Below are positions 1-9,722 of a stretch of 29,325 nucleotides of DNA, piece after piece. The first letter of the stretch is position 1. Every line of letters begins with the position of its first letter. The DNA lies in IMG/VR virus record IMGVR_UViG_3300034101_000854, positions 1 to 29,325 of that record. One strand, 5' to 3'. Both the position numbers and the translations under genes were made by a program. The DNA is from a virus. Under the pieces are notes generated by a model. That model had not been told where the DNA came from. It did not search any database and was given only the letters and a program-made list of their open reading frames with translations.

Positions 1-1
1 G

Positions 2-3000
2 AAACCAGGAATGACCGTTGCTGACTTCCAGAGAATAGCTCAGGAAAAAGGATTTGCAGCGGCGGCTGCTGAGGCACCTAAATATATAGTTGAACAAGTA
101 TTACAAAGCGCTCCTCAAATGGCTGGCCCTCTGGCTGTCGGTGCTGGTGCTGCTGCATTGTCTGGCCCCCTTGCTCCTATAGTTGGCCCTGTAGCTGGTA
201 TTGCTACCTACGGTGTTCAGCAGTTTGGTAATTTCTTAATGCGTCAAGCTAAAGAAAAGAATGATCCAGAAGAACTAGAACTTACCAAGGCGGCATTAAC
301 TGCTGCTGGTACTGCACCTATTGGATATTTTGCCGACCGGTTTACTGTTGGATTAGGTGGTGTAGGTAAGAACGCAGGTGAGCAAGTTATTAAAGAGTTA
401 GCTGCAAGACGTGCTGCTGGTGAGATAGGTGCTGGTGCTGTCGGTAAAGAGATAGCTAAGCGTGCTGGTAAAGGTGCAACAATTGGTGTTATTGCCGAAG
501 CTCCGACTGAGGTTCTTGAGCAAGTAGCTGAGCGCTATCAGGCTGGACTTGATCTAAACGACGAGGAAGCTAAGAACGAATACAAAGAAGCTTTCTTTGG
601 CGCTGCCGCAGCCGGTGGTGGTATCGGTGGAGCTGCTCGTGGTGCTACAGGATACGCACAATATAGAAGTCAGCTAAATCAAGCTAGGGCTGAAGCAGGC
701 TTACCACCTGAAGCGCCGTCTGCTAGAGAGAACGCAATTGAGGAGGCAAACACTTATGAAGCTACTGGAAATGTCCCCGGAACAGATCAATCTGGCGTTT
801 CTTTGCCTACAGAAGAAGGCGCAGCCATCAAAGGAGCTACTGGAATTACCGGAGGAGACTTGGGTGGAGCTGGGCAACCTCCTGGAGGCCCTACAAATAG
901 AGAAGAGTTACTCAACAATCAACTAAACGAACTACGTGGACAGCAAGCCGAGATAGCTAAATTTGATCCTACTGATCCCAGAATAGGTGAGATTGATGAA
1001 GTAATTAAAGAACTTCAAGCCGAGCGTAAAGCCCAAGTGTTTAATGCACCTGGCGAGCGTAATTTTGAAACTGTAAGTGATGAAGATTACAAAGCTAATT
1101 TTACATATAACGTTTACGATAAAAAAGAAGGGTATGAGGATTTTCCTAAGCGATATGGTGTAGGCACTGCAGAAGCTGGTAGCGAAGCATATTTTGATAC
1201 CCTAGAAGAAGCTAAGGCATACGCAGCTGAGCAACAAGCTTGGATGGATAAAACACGGCGGCGTTATAGGGCTACAACCTTCAATGCGCCTAGCCAAGAC
1301 TCGTTTGAATTTACTGAGCCTATTGGCGAACCAGATCGCAAAATAACTACCGAAGCCCCTGCTGAATTTACCCTAACCGCACCCGAAGGAGTTGTGCCTG
1401 AAGCTGCTGGTATTGAAGCCGCACCTGAGCCAGAACGTGCTCGGATGATGTTAATTGGTGAGCCTACCAATCCAACTAAACCCCTTAATTCTTTCTTTAA
1501 TAGCCTAAAGCCCGACACAGGCAACCCTGCTCAAGCCGTATCTTTTAGAAACGAAGTCAATAATCTACTTAATGAAGTAGCTGAGTTTGTCGGTGCGCCT
1601 ATGACTAAACAAGTCACTCGCTTTGAAGGCGAAGGCAAAGGCCCAGACGTTACCGCACCTGCTACAGGCCCAGAACTAGCAAATCGTATGCAGTTCTTAA
1701 ACAACTTCTTTGACAGTATTAGCGTAGCACCTAAAGAACGTGAAGCAATAACATCTGCGCTGTCTCAGCGCTTTGCTGGTATGTCTGCCAAAGACCAAGG
1801 TGCAGCCCTATCTGGTTTAACCAACGTACCTAAATTAAATACTTTACGTGGTATACGTGAGTTCCGTGCCAAGTTATCTGACGCCCTAGGTAAGTTTGAA
1901 CGTACCAGAATTGGTGAAGAAGAAACCGCCCTACCTTACAAACTAACTGATGACTTAGCTAAGATGGAACCCTACACTGCTAGGGCTATAGCTAATGCTA
2001 TCCGTAGTATTGATCGGTCTAAGCCAGAGGGTGCAGCTGCTTATGCTTACTTTGGTCCTGAGACTGGATGGCGTTACAGTTTGGCAATGCGCTCGGCTGC
2101 GTTTGACCTAGGAGCTGAGTTAAATACATACGCTACCGCACCGTTTAAAGATCAAAACAAAGACCAGGCAAAACTGTTTAGGGCTTGGGTTGAAGAGAAT
2201 TTACCTAGAACTGAACTTAAACGTTTTGATGCCACGGTAAAAGCCTACGAGCGGATGAACCAAAAAGGCGAAGAATTTAATAAACGCCGAGATGAACTTA
2301 AGAAAGAAGGTGGTGTAGCTCGTAAGTACATCACGATGATTACCCGTGCGCCGACTGGTAAAGAAGCAGCTAATCTTGTGCCCGATGCTGGCATGGGTAA
2401 ATATAAAGTCCGTGGGGAAGTAACCAAGCTAGACCCAACCAAGTTTTACCCAATGCACCCAGCTATCCAAGACCGGATTGCTAATAATGACCTACAAGGT
2501 GCTTTGCAGTTAATGGCTAGAAACCCAGGTAAGCAAGCTTCTAATGCTATGAAGTTTGTGGCTCGTTATGCCGAGCGGTTAGCTGAACTAGGACTTAAAT
2601 CTGAAATCGGGATAAATCAACAAGCTAATATTGCAGCGCATTTAATTAGAGCAAACGCTGGTCCGCAGCGTCGCATGCTTTTACAACAACTTGAAAGTTT
2701 TGAATGGGGTCCACAGTTTATTAAAGAGGCTGGGTTGGATGGTGCTATTAATGACCCCAAGACTATGCGTCAGACTTTGAACGCATTAGAAGGCATCAAA
2801 GCTGGGCAAATTAAATTTAAAGAAGATGTTATAGCCCCGGTGTATGGGCAGTTCATGGATACCCTTGAGGCTTACAAAGAAGCCGTCGGTGTGCTTGACT
2901 CGCTTGGTTCCTACTCTCCAGACCTTAACTTTATCAATATCAATGCCGACCTTGGCGGTATGAACCCAGCTACTTTCTTACACGAAGTAACACATGCTGC

Positions 3001-6000
3001 CACCATATATGCTCTAGAACCTGCAAACTATAGCAAGCTAACACAGGCACAGAAAGACGCCGTTGATGAGTTAAAAGAATTGCATGAGTTTGCTGTCAAG
3101 AAGTACGACACTCTGAAGAAGTTTATGCCCTTGTCCAAGATGGATGAGTATGGCTTTAAGAATATTCAGGAGTTTGTAGCCGAGCTTATGTCTAACGAGC
3201 GCTTCCAAGACGTGCTCAAGAAGATGAAGTACAAAGATGGCAAGACTTCTATGTGGGATCGCTTTGTACGCTTTGTTAAGCAGATGTTTGGTTTGGATAA
3301 CGTTGCTGGCTATAGTATGGCTAGGGTTAACGACATCCTCATGGCGTCCCCAGAACTAAGCAAAGAAGCCGTTGTTCACAACATGGGTGGTCGGACAAGA
3401 AAGCGTGTGTCTAATGGCACGATGCCAAGCAACCCAGGTTACATGTCGTTTATGGACAAAGTATTTGGTGGGCGTCCAGCATGGGGTGGAGTGCGTGGCG
3501 CTATGGGTGACTTTCTTGATAACGTCAATACTACGTCCCGTAAATATTACTTGGGTGCCTTTACCCTACGGCAACTTAATGACCTAGTCGGCAACCGCAT
3601 TCCTCAGTTTAGAACCTTTATTGCCAAGGTCGAGGGTATGTTAGACGAGCGTAACCGTCGCCTAGAAGAAGTCCGTAAGATTACCGACAAGTGGATGCGC
3701 TTTCAGAGTGACAACCCCGCTCAAGTAGATGTGCTCAATGGCGTAATGCTTGATGCTACCTTGCAAGGCAAAGACCCAGATAAAGGTTCAACAGGCGATA
3801 CCGTAATTGACAATGCTTGGATTAAGCTAAACGACGAAGGTAAAGCCATTTATCGCATGGTGCGTGACTACTACAAGAAGAACTTGCAAGACTATATTGA
3901 TACTATTGTTGAGAACAAAAAGGCTGGGCTACGCACAACTATCGACGTAAACAGCCCACAATACAAAGCCGAGACTGCTGCGTTAGAACAAGACCCAGAA
4001 GTCAAAAAAGTCCGTGAGTACTTTAAAAAACACACCCTAGAACCATACTTCCCAATCCGCCGTTTTGGTCGGTTCTCGTTGCAGTTAAGGGAAGGCAAGC
4101 AAAAAGAGTTCTATTTATTTGAAAGCGCTGCCGACCGTAAGGCATTTATGCGTAAGCGCATCCCTGAGCTCGAGGCTGAGATTGGTCGCTCGTTAACTAC
4201 TGATGAGGTAATTACCCGGAACTCTATCCAGAAACTAGCATCGGAAAACATGCGGGACTTTACCTTCTTGCGTGACCTCAAAGAAATTGTGCAGACTGCC
4301 AAGGGTTCAGGTAGCGCCGAGCTTAAGAACAACATTGAAGAGAGCCTAGAACAGCTTTACTTCTTGACCTTGCCTGACCAGAGCATCCGCAAAGCGTTTA
4401 TGAATCGTAAGGGCACCGCCGGTATGAACACCGATATGCTCCGTGCCTTTACATCGTCGGCTTTTCACATGTCGTATCAGCAGTCTCGGTATAAGTTTAG
4501 CCGTGGGTTGTATGGTGATATTGACGCAGCCAAGCAGTTTGTACGTAGCAAAGGTGGCAAAGAAGGTGAAGTTGATGCCGAGTATTTAGGCGAGCTTGAC
4601 CAACGCTTGGGCTACATCATGAACCCAACAGACACAGGAACAATACCGTCGTTCTTGTCAAACGCTTCGTTTATCTGGTTTATGACATCCCCAGCTTCGG
4701 CTTTGGTAAACATGATGGGTGTGCCAGCAGTGGGCGCCCCCGTGCTATCGGCTAAGTTTGGTGCAGCTAATACCGTCAAGAAGATTGCCGAATACACCAA
4801 AAAGTTCACTTCTACTGGGTTTAGGGATACCGATGGCAACATAGCCTTCCCGTCATTTACCAACAAACCTCAGTTGTTTACTCCTATTCAGCAGCGTGCG
4901 TTTGACCAGTTCGTTGCCGACGGTTTGATAGATATTACGCTGTCTCACGACTTGGTTGGAATGGCAGAAGCTCCGTCTAACCTATACACAAGCAGAACAC
5001 AAACTGCTATGAAGTGGCTAAGCGGTATGTTCCACGGTGCTGAGAAGTTTAACCGTGAGATTGTGTCTATGTCGGCCTTTGATATGGCATACGAAAAGGC
5101 CAAGAAGTCTGGCTACAGTGACGACGCTGCCTATCGCAAGGCTATTGATACTGCCAAGGATCTGACCTATAAGTCGATGTTTGACTACTCCACGCTAAAT
5201 AAACCACGCTACTTTCAACAGCCAGCGATGAAGGTTATCCTGCAGTTCAAGCAGTTCTCGCAACAGATGACCTATTTGTTAGCCCGTAGCACCTACGAGT
5301 GGATTGGCAAGAGCTATACCCCTGAAGAAATCCAAGACATCAAGTATCAAATCAAAGTCGACCATGACCAAAATAAACCAGGTTTGCCACCTCTTACAGA
5401 AGCAGAGTTGGACGCAGCCGTGCAGCAATATATTAAAGACGTGCGTATAGAAGCACGGGACCGCTTAGGTGGAACATTAGGTATGACTGCCGTATTTGCT
5501 GGGGCTAGTGGTTTACCCTTATGGTGGATGGTATCGGGCGTAATGAATGCTATGCACGCTGTGTTTGGTGAAGAAGATGAAGAGTTTGACTTTGAGAACT
5601 GGTTTAAGAACTGGTCTGAAAAGACCTTTGGTGGCTTCGTAGGCTCGGCTATCAGTCGTGGTGTTGTATCGCAAGTGCTTGGTGCCGACGTAGCCAGCCG
5701 TCTAAGCCTAAATGACATGTGGTACAGGGATACCCGCAATAGCCCAGATAACGTAACTGCCTTGCAAAATATGTTTATTAACCTGCTCGGCCCAACCGCC
5801 GGCCTAACTGTAAACGTAGCAAAAGGACTTGACCAGTTCCAAGATGGCTATATGGATCGTGCCTTTGAAACATGGAGCCCAGCGCTTGTTAAAAACATCC
5901 TAAAGAGCGGCAGATTCCTTGAAGAAGGCCGAGCCACTACCATCCGTGGTAATGAGCTCTTAGGGGATATTACAGGCTCAGAGATAGCTGCTCAAGCATT

Positions 6001-6337
6001 AGGGTTTACCCCAGAGCGTTTAGCCCAGCGTCAAAAAGCCAACATCGAAATGAAGACGGCGGAGCAAAAGATCTTGCAAAAGCGTCAGGCTTTACTTGAT
6101 GCCTTCTTTATGTCCATAGATAACGCTGATGACGACATGCGAGAGCGTGTTTTAGATAAAGTTGTATCGTACAACCGAGCAAACCCAGGTATGGCAATCC
6201 TGCCTGATAATCTTGTACGTTCTGTAGAGACCCGCTTTAAGCAACGTGCCTTAGCCGACAGTCTTGGTGGTATGGCTCTTAATAAGAAACTTATTGGTCA
6301 GTTAGCTGACATGGGTGATTACGGTAGACCTGACTAA
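2..6337 (+). CDS. Giant virion-associated multi-domain protein with zincin-like peptidase motif (5'-partial)
   Basis: The frame is open from base 2. The first ATG (11) has no usable ribosome site, because AGGA abuts it, so the true start probably lies to the left of the window. At least 2,108 residues are present. The first ~230 residues are Ala/Gly-rich with hydrophobic stretches, followed by a long low-complexity linker. Residues 991-995 (counted from the ATG at 11) read HEVTH, and a downstream EFVAE at 1054-1058 could give the third zinc ligand, as in zincin metallopeptidase domains of phage 'large polyvalent proteins'. Hydrophobic segments occur near 1550-1580 and 1825-1845. The C-terminal ~150 residues are helical and charged. 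Its length, architecture and strand opposite to the replication genes fit an internal virion protein ejected with the DNA. That role is inferred; the protease motif is seen directly. Confidence 0.85.
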   Translation, partial: KPGMTVADFQRIAQEKGFAAAAAEAPKYIVEQVLQSAPQMAGPLAVGAGAAALSGPLAPIVGPVAGIATYGVQQFGNFLMRQAKEKNDPEELELTKAALTAAGTAPIGYFADRFTVGLGGVGKNAGEQVIKELAARRAAGEIGAGAVGKEIAKRAGKGATIGVIAEAPTEVLEQVAERYQAGLDLNDEEAKNEYKEAFFGAAAAGGGIGGAARGATGYAQYRSQLNQARAEAGLPPEAPSARENAIEEANTYEATGNVPGTDQSGVSLPTEEGAAIKGATGITGGDLGGAGQPPGGPTNREELLNNQLNELRGQQAEIAKFDPTDPRIGEIDEVIKELQAERKAQVFNAPGERNFETVSDEDYKANFTYNVYDKKEGYEDFPKRYGVGTAEAGSEAYFDTLEEAKAYAAEQQAWMDKTRRRYRATTFNAPSQDSFEFTEPIGEPDRKITTEAPAEFTLTAPEGVVPEAAGIEAAPEPERARMMLIGEPTNPTKPLNSFFNSLKPDTGNPAQAVSFRNEVNNLLNEVAEFVGAPMTKQVTRFEGEGKGPDVTAPATGPELANRMQFLNNFFDSISVAPKEREAITSALSQRFAGMSAKDQGAALSGLTNVPKLNTLRGIREFRAKLSDALGKFERTRIGEEETALPYKLTDDLAKMEPYTARAIANAIRSIDRSKPEGAAAYAYFGPETGWRYSLAMRSAAFDLGAELNTYATAPFKDQNKDQAKLFRAWVEENLPRTELKRFDATVKAYERMNQKGEEFNKRRDELKKEGGVARKYITMITRAPTGKEAANLVPDAGMGKYKVRGEVTKLDPTKFYPMHPAIQDRIANNDLQGALQLMARNPGKQASNAMKFVARYAERLAELGLKSEIGINQQANIAAHLIRANAGPQRRMLLQQLESFEWGPQFIKEAGLDGAINDPKTMRQTLNALEGIKAGQIKFKEDVIAPVYGQFMDTLEAYKEAVGVLDSLGSYSPDLNFININADLGGMNPATFLHEVTHAATIYALEPANYSKLTQAQKDAVDELKELHEFAVKKYDTLKKFMPLSKMDEYGFKNIQEFVAELMSNERFQDVLKKMKYKDGKTSMWDRFVRFVKQMFGLDNVAGYSMARVNDILMASPELSKEAVVHNMGGRTRKRVSNGTMPSNPGYMSFMDKVFGGRPAWGGVRGAMGDFLDNVNTTSRKYYLGAFTLRQLNDLVGNRIPQFRTFIAKVEGMLDERNRRLEEVRKITDKWMRFQSDNPAQVDVLNGVMLDATLQGKDPDKGSTGDTVIDNAWIKLNDEGKAIYRMVRDYYKKNLQDYIDTIVENKKAGLRTTIDVNSPQYKAETAALEQDPEVKKVREYFKKHTLEPYFPIRRFGRFSLQLREGKQKEFYLFESAADRKAFMRKRIPELEAEIGRSLTTDEVITRNSIQKLASENMRDFTFLRDLKEIVQTAKGSGSAELKNNIEESLEQLYFLTLPDQSIRKAFMNRKGTAGMNTDMLRAFTSSAFHMSYQQSRYKFSRGLYGDIDAAKQFVRSKGGKEGEVDAEYLGELDQRLGYIMNPTDTGTIPSFLSNASFIWFMTSPASALVNMMGVPAVGAPVLSAKFGAANTVKKIAEYTKKFTSTGFRDTDGNIAFPSFTNKPQLFTPIQQRAFDQFVADGLIDITLSHDLVGMAEAPSNLYTSRTQTAMKWLSGMFHGAEKFNREIVSMSAFDMAYEKAKKSGYSDDAAYRKAIDTAKDLTYKSMFDYSTLNKPRYFQQPAMKVILQFKQFSQQMTYLLARSTYEWIGKSYTPEEIQDIKYQIKVDHDQNKPGLPPLTEAELDAAVQQYIKDVRIEARDRLGGTLGMTAVFAGASGLPLWWMVSGVMNAMHAVFGEEDEEFDFENWFKNWSEKTFGGFVGSAISRGVVSQVLGADVASRLSLNDMWYRDTRNSPDNVTALQNMFINLLGPTAGLTVNVAKGLDQFQDGYMDRAFETWSPALVKNILKSGRFLEEGRATTIRGNELLGDITGSEIAAQALGFTPERLAQRQKANIEMKTAEQKILQKRQALLDAFFMSIDNADDDMRERVLDKVVSYNRANPGMAILPDNLVRSVETRFKQRALADSLGGMALNKKLIGQLADMGDYGRPD

Positions 6338-6360
6338 AAAAGCCCCCACCGAAGTGGGGG
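6336..6360 (-). terminator. Leftward intrinsic terminator with cUUCGg loop
   Basis: A 7-bp GC-rich stem (6343-6349 with 6354-6360) encloses CGAA. On the minus strand this is a UUCG tetraloop closed by C-G, followed by six U residues (6341-6336). It ends the leftward replication operon just before the convergent end of the giant gene. On the plus strand the hairpin has no T-run, so it would be weaker for the rightward gene. Confidence 0.85.
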
Positions 6361-6416
6361 TAAAGTCATCTTAACAAGGAAAAAATGAAGTAGTCACAGA
6401 CTACGTCTAAATCATA
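6361..6416. other. Convergent intergenic gap with small hairpin
   Basis: This short gap holds a perfect 6-bp inverted repeat, GTAGTC-ACA-GACTAC, at 6390-6404. Just upstream is a plus-strand AAGGA-like site followed by a two-codon ATG-AAG-TAG. No protein-coding content is supported. Confidence 0.4.
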
Positions 6417-6614
6417 CTACTTAATGCGCCAAATCCGCAAGCCATTGATTCCCTTTTCCACAACAACCTGAGTCTTAATCTTGTACCCAAGCCGTTTAGT
6501 TGTGCGTTTAACTTGAGCTAGGGCCTCTTCCGTATCCAAGCAGGGGATAAAGAATGACGACCCTATTACAAAGTTTTTCCAATTAACTTTGAAGCTCAGC
6601 CCGTGTATCAGCAT
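6417..6614 (-). CDS. Small hypothetical phage protein, last gene of the replication operon
   Basis: A 65-residue protein whose start overlaps the end of the primase-helicase gene by 32 bases. The C-terminal half is basic, with a Gly/Arg-rich end (GINGLRIWRIK). The middle contains a 'GSSFFIP' stretch of a kind often seen in short phage proteins that follow replication genes. No Shine-Dalgarno precedes the ATG at 6614, so translation is probably coupled to the upstream gene, or the true start is an unusual codon further in. The terminator at 6336-6360 follows. Function is unknown. Confidence 0.6.
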   Translation of the reverse strand: MLIHGLSFKVNWKNFVIGSSFFIPCLDTEEALAQVKRTTKRLGYKIKTQVVVEKGINGLRIWRIK

Positions 6615-9408
6615 CTTGTGCTAACTCAATTAGCTGCTCTTCCTCAAAGCACTTGGCAGTTAAATTAAACCCAAAGCAATCAATAGGACCTGACTTGATC
6701 TTGGTGCCTTTGGATAAGCGTTTTTTCTTTAACCCAAGATAAGCCTTGTCAGCATCTAGGGCATGCAATACGTCTTTCAAAGTAATCTGATTGTCGGTGC
6801 AGTACTTCCTAAACTGCTTTGCGTTTATGTACATCTCTTTGGTATCAGGCTCTATGCGGATGTATAACTTATCCAGCCTCGGTTCAACAATCGGCAACTG
6901 CTCCATACCAGTACGCCCATCGACCTCGTCGTTAATAACCAGCACAGAACCACGATGTTCGTTAATAAACTCACTGATTGCCTCAACGGTTGTTGTTTTT
7001 GGAGCCTTAATCTCATGACGCATGACCTTCAACTCGGAAATAATCCAGTCATAGACCCGTTTAACATCAAAGTCGATAAGCCCTAAATCCTTGGCAATCA
7101 AAGCACCAGCTATGTTGCAAGCCGCCACAGCTGACCAAAAACGCTCACGGTTATTCATGCCGACTGCTTCGTCAATCTTCTGCTGTACCTGCATTACAAG
7201 GTCCATAACTTCTTCTAGGTCGCCCACAAGATACTGAGCATATTTAATCCCAGCGTGCCCGTAGTTATCGTATAAAGCGTTAAATATCTCGTCGGCTTCT
7301 TTTTTAGATAAGTTGCCAGTAAGTTCGATCTTGTACTCCAACAGGCGCATAAACTCACCATCGGGGGTAGCTTTGAGCGAAGCAAGTTTGTCATAAAACG
7401 ATGCGTTTGAACTGGTTAGAACAATAGTTCCCCACTTGGTAGCATTGGCACGCTCAGCATTCTCGTGCTGCTTCATACGGTTCTTGCCCCTACCTTGCGA
7501 TGCACCATAAAGCAGATCAGAGAAGTGGTCGCCGCTCATCTTGGTAACTTCGTCGATAGTAACGGGTAAATTATTCATAACACCCATGCGGTGGATCATG
7601 GAGTTCATGGTGTCTTTCCACTGAAGCATCAGTTCTTCGGGGTGCCCCCAGACGCTATTACACATTTTGAGGATGGTTGACTTACCTGTGCCGGACGTGT
7701 TGTTGACTAGGTTAATAATGGCACCGTTTAATTTAAGATGCTTAAGTAGTGGGGCACCAAACGCAGTAAAGAAGCCAAACGCATGGGGTTCAAACCCAGG
7801 GGTGTCGTATACCTTGACTATACGCTGCCATGCTTCAAGACTACCAGTCGGCTTTAGATGGTCAGATAAAGACCCAGTTGCTACAGATGGTGGGCTGTAG
7901 GATACTTTGTCGGCGGATATTTCTTGTTCACCAACAATAAACTTGGTGTTCTTCTCGGCCCAGCCGAATTGGTTACGCATAATTTCTAACTCCATTGAAT
8001 GTTGTAAGTTTTTAGCCGAAGCAATCATGTAACCCATAATTGCATCCATTTGTTTTTTAGCCGCTATGACTCCAAAGAAACCGAGCTTATCCCGTAACTT
8101 CTCGACCGTCATAGCATCTGTTGCTGGCATTGCAAACTCTCGTACTCCGTCTTTTGGTAAGTGCAATCTAATCCAAACCGACTCACCCTTAGCAGGATCA
8201 TGCAGACGCTTGACGATATACAGGTCATGCTCGTAAATATTTATGGCGTCTGAGCCCCCATCGTCGTCTCTGATCTCAAGGTAGACTCCGCCGTTCTTGC
8301 CTCTGAAGTATGGAAACGGGTATGGTGGTATATCGAAAACCTCCTCCTGCCCCTCATCAGATTGCTCAACGATGACATTAGTTTCTGCAGCAGCAATTTC
8401 TGATCCAAGCTGCACCGGAGACGATATCTTACCCTTGTGTTGGCAGCCTTCACAGCCTTGAGGATTGAGCTTCTCGAAAGTTTGACAAGTGTACGGTCCT
8501 TTTGTCTGGTTCGCTTTGCGCTCAGTGCTCTCAGGCGAATACTCTGGATGCCCATCCGATATTTTGTGAATTGCTTCATCTCTATCTACACAGACTGCCG
8601 CTACCGACAAGCCTGCCCTCCATAATGGTTCTTCAATCGTGTCTTGGTTTACCGCAATATTCTCAAGCTGAGCACATCCCTGCCCATTCATGGTCTTAAT
8701 CATGATGGTTTTAAATCGGCTTTGTTTATTACCTAACAACGCTAGTGCCGACTCACTGTACTGGCGGGGCAACCACTCAGGAGCAACTAAGACTCCAATG
8801 GTTTGTTTGATGTACCCATAGTCTATTTCGGGCTGAAGTGCCAGAATTTCAACAGGTAGGGGTGGGTCTTCTTTAAAATTAAGTGTTTCTGATACACGCA
8901 AAATAGATGCGTTATCTGCGGTCCTGGATGGGTCAGCGGCAAATCCGTGCTCTTCACATAAAGTCTTTAGCCGTTCTGCAACTGGGCGCCAGTCGGCTCT
9001 ACCAATTACTTCTTTAAGTCTCCAATACGCATGTACACCCCGCCCCGAGTTAACCACGGATGGCAGTGGCATATTAATCTTTTTGCAGAACTGTTTGAGC
9101 GCTGCTAAACCTTCGGCTTGATCTGCATAGGGTTTACCCTCACCACAATCTATATCTACCCAAAAGGCTTTGATAATGTCGCCGTTGGGCTGAATGCGTC
9201 CTTCCTTGGGATCTTTGTATTTAGAGCACGCAAAATAAACGTTGCATTGTTCTTTTAGTAATACATCAATCTGCGCCTGTGCATCCACGAGAGTTGCGTG
9301 GAATGTTTGCACTGGTGGTTTTGATCCGTCTTGCCGTAAGCCGACTATGCAGTACCATCCCTCGCCTTCGGGGGCTAGAACCGCTGTCAGTAGATCTGTT
9401 GTCGCCAT
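6583..9408 (-). CDS. Phage DNA primase-helicase (AEP-like primase, zinc cluster, DUF927/D5-like ATPase)
   Basis: A 941-residue two-part replication protein. The N-terminal part looks like an archaeo-eukaryotic-type primase: a metal-binding D85-x-D87 (FWVDIDCG), then SGRGVHAYW at 121-129 and an SRTADNASILR segment at 161-171. A Cys cluster (C308, C319, C322) may bind zinc. The C-terminal part is a P-loop helicase of the DUF927/D5-like type: Walker A GTGKST at 573-578, Walker B TIDE ending D619-E620, and a TSSN sensor-like stretch near 665-668. It would lay down primers and unwind DNA for the phage polymerase encoded upstream in the same operon. A GAGG site sits about 5 bases before the ATG. 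The leader holds the three-way-junction RNA described separately. The ATPase assignment is firm; the primase assignment rests on motif pattern. Confidence 0.9.
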   Translation of the reverse strand: MATTDLLTAVLAPEGEGWYCIVGLRQDGSKPPVQTFHATLVDAQAQIDVLLKEQCNVYFACSKYKDPKEGRIQPNGDIIKAFWVDIDCGEGKPYADQAEGLAALKQFCKKINMPLPSVVNSGRGVHAYWRLKEVIGRADWRPVAERLKTLCEEHGFAADPSRTADNASILRVSETLNFKEDPPLPVEILALQPEIDYGYIKQTIGVLVAPEWLPRQYSESALALLGNKQSRFKTIMIKTMNGQGCAQLENIAVNQDTIEEPLWRAGLSVAAVCVDRDEAIHKISDGHPEYSPESTERKANQTKGPYTCQTFEKLNPQGCEGCQHKGKISSPVQLGSEIAAAETNVIVEQSDEGQEEVFDIPPYPFPYFRGKNGGVYLEIRDDDGGSDAINIYEHDLYIVKRLHDPAKGESVWIRLHLPKDGVREFAMPATDAMTVEKLRDKLGFFGVIAAKKQMDAIMGYMIASAKNLQHSMELEIMRNQFGWAEKNTKFIVGEQEISADKVSYSPPSVATGSLSDHLKPTGSLEAWQRIVKVYDTPGFEPHAFGFFTAFGAPLLKHLKLNGAIINLVNNTSGTGKSTILKMCNSVWGHPEELMLQWKDTMNSMIHRMGVMNNLPVTIDEVTKMSGDHFSDLLYGASQGRGKNRMKQHENAERANATKWGTIVLTSSNASFYDKLASLKATPDGEFMRLLEYKIELTGNLSKKEADEIFNALYDNYGHAGIKYAQYLVGDLEEVMDLVMQVQQKIDEAVGMNNRERFWSAVAACNIAGALIAKDLGLIDFDVKRVYDWIISELKVMRHEIKAPKTTTVEAISEFINEHRGSVLVINDEVDGRTGMEQLPIVEPRLDKLYIRIEPDTKEMYINAKQFRKYCTDNQITLKDVLHALDADKAYLGLKKKRLSKGTKIKSGPIDCFGFNLTAKCFEEEQLIELAQDADTRAELQS

Positions 9409-9423
9409 AATTCCTCAACACCG

Positions 9424-9485
9424 AAAAAATAAGGACAGCAAGGGATTCGGCAGTATCCCGATTCGCTCCGTCGAGCTAGCTGTCC
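9424..9485 (-). promoter_or_regulatory. Three-way-junction RNA with U-tract in the primase leader (possible attenuator)
   Basis: On the minus strand a perfect 7-bp closing helix (9485-9479 with 9439-9433) encloses two hairpins: GCUC/GAGC with a 4-nt loop (9476-9465) and GGGAU/AUCCC with an 8-nt loop (9459-9442). The closing helix is followed at once by UUAUUUUUU (9432-9424). This looks like a terminator or attenuator between the HTH gene and the primase gene, but it is more elaborate than the other terminators here. It matches no riboswitch or ribozyme that I recognise. Confidence 0.5.
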
Positions 9486-9494
9486 CCGTAGACG

Positions 9495-9722
9495 TTAACT
9501 GCTTAGTATTTTCTCAATCAGTTCAATCTTGTCTTTGCGTGGGGTACCAGCACCCGTAAACCATGTGTACATAGTCATACGAGAGACGCCAAATTTCTTT
9601 GCCATCGTTGCTACTGGTATGCCCTTTGCGATGCAATGTTTGGCAAGGCGAACCCCGGGGTGCCGAGGGTTGCCCGCTTTTATTGCCTCAACGAGACGTA
9701 AACTATAACCTCTTAGACTCAT
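9495..9722 (-). CDS. Small helix-turn-helix DNA-binding protein
   Basis: A 75-residue basic protein with a Cro/XRE-like helix-turn-helix at about residues 36-56: 'IPVATMAKKFGVSRMTMYTW' has the Ala-x3-Gly-Val-Ser pattern of the turn. A short C-terminal helix follows. The ATG overlaps the stop of the preceding ssDNA-binding-like gene (ATGA). It stands 86 bases upstream of the primase gene, separated by the structured RNA with a U-tract, so it could regulate this operon or its own transcript. The target is unknown. The HTH assignment is from the motif alone. Confidence 0.8.
   Translation of the reverse strand: MSLRGYSLRLVEAIKAGNPRHPGVRLAKHCIAKGIPVATMAKKFGVSRMTMYTWFTGAGTPRKDKIELIEKILSS

Noticed and set aside
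5347-5739. 130-codon minus-strand ORF inside the giant gene
   Set aside because: It is the reverse shadow of a gene in a strongly biased frame, Ser/Pro/Thr-rich, without a ribosome site or coupling.
6376-6393. Plus-strand AAGGA plus ATG-AAG-TAG after the giant gene
   Set aside because: A two-codon frame after a hairpin; probably chance, although the ribosome-site spacing is good.
9433-9485. Hammerhead-type ribozyme at the three-way junction
   Set aside because: The junction lacks the CUGAUGA core and the full GAAA strand, so only the topology is similar.
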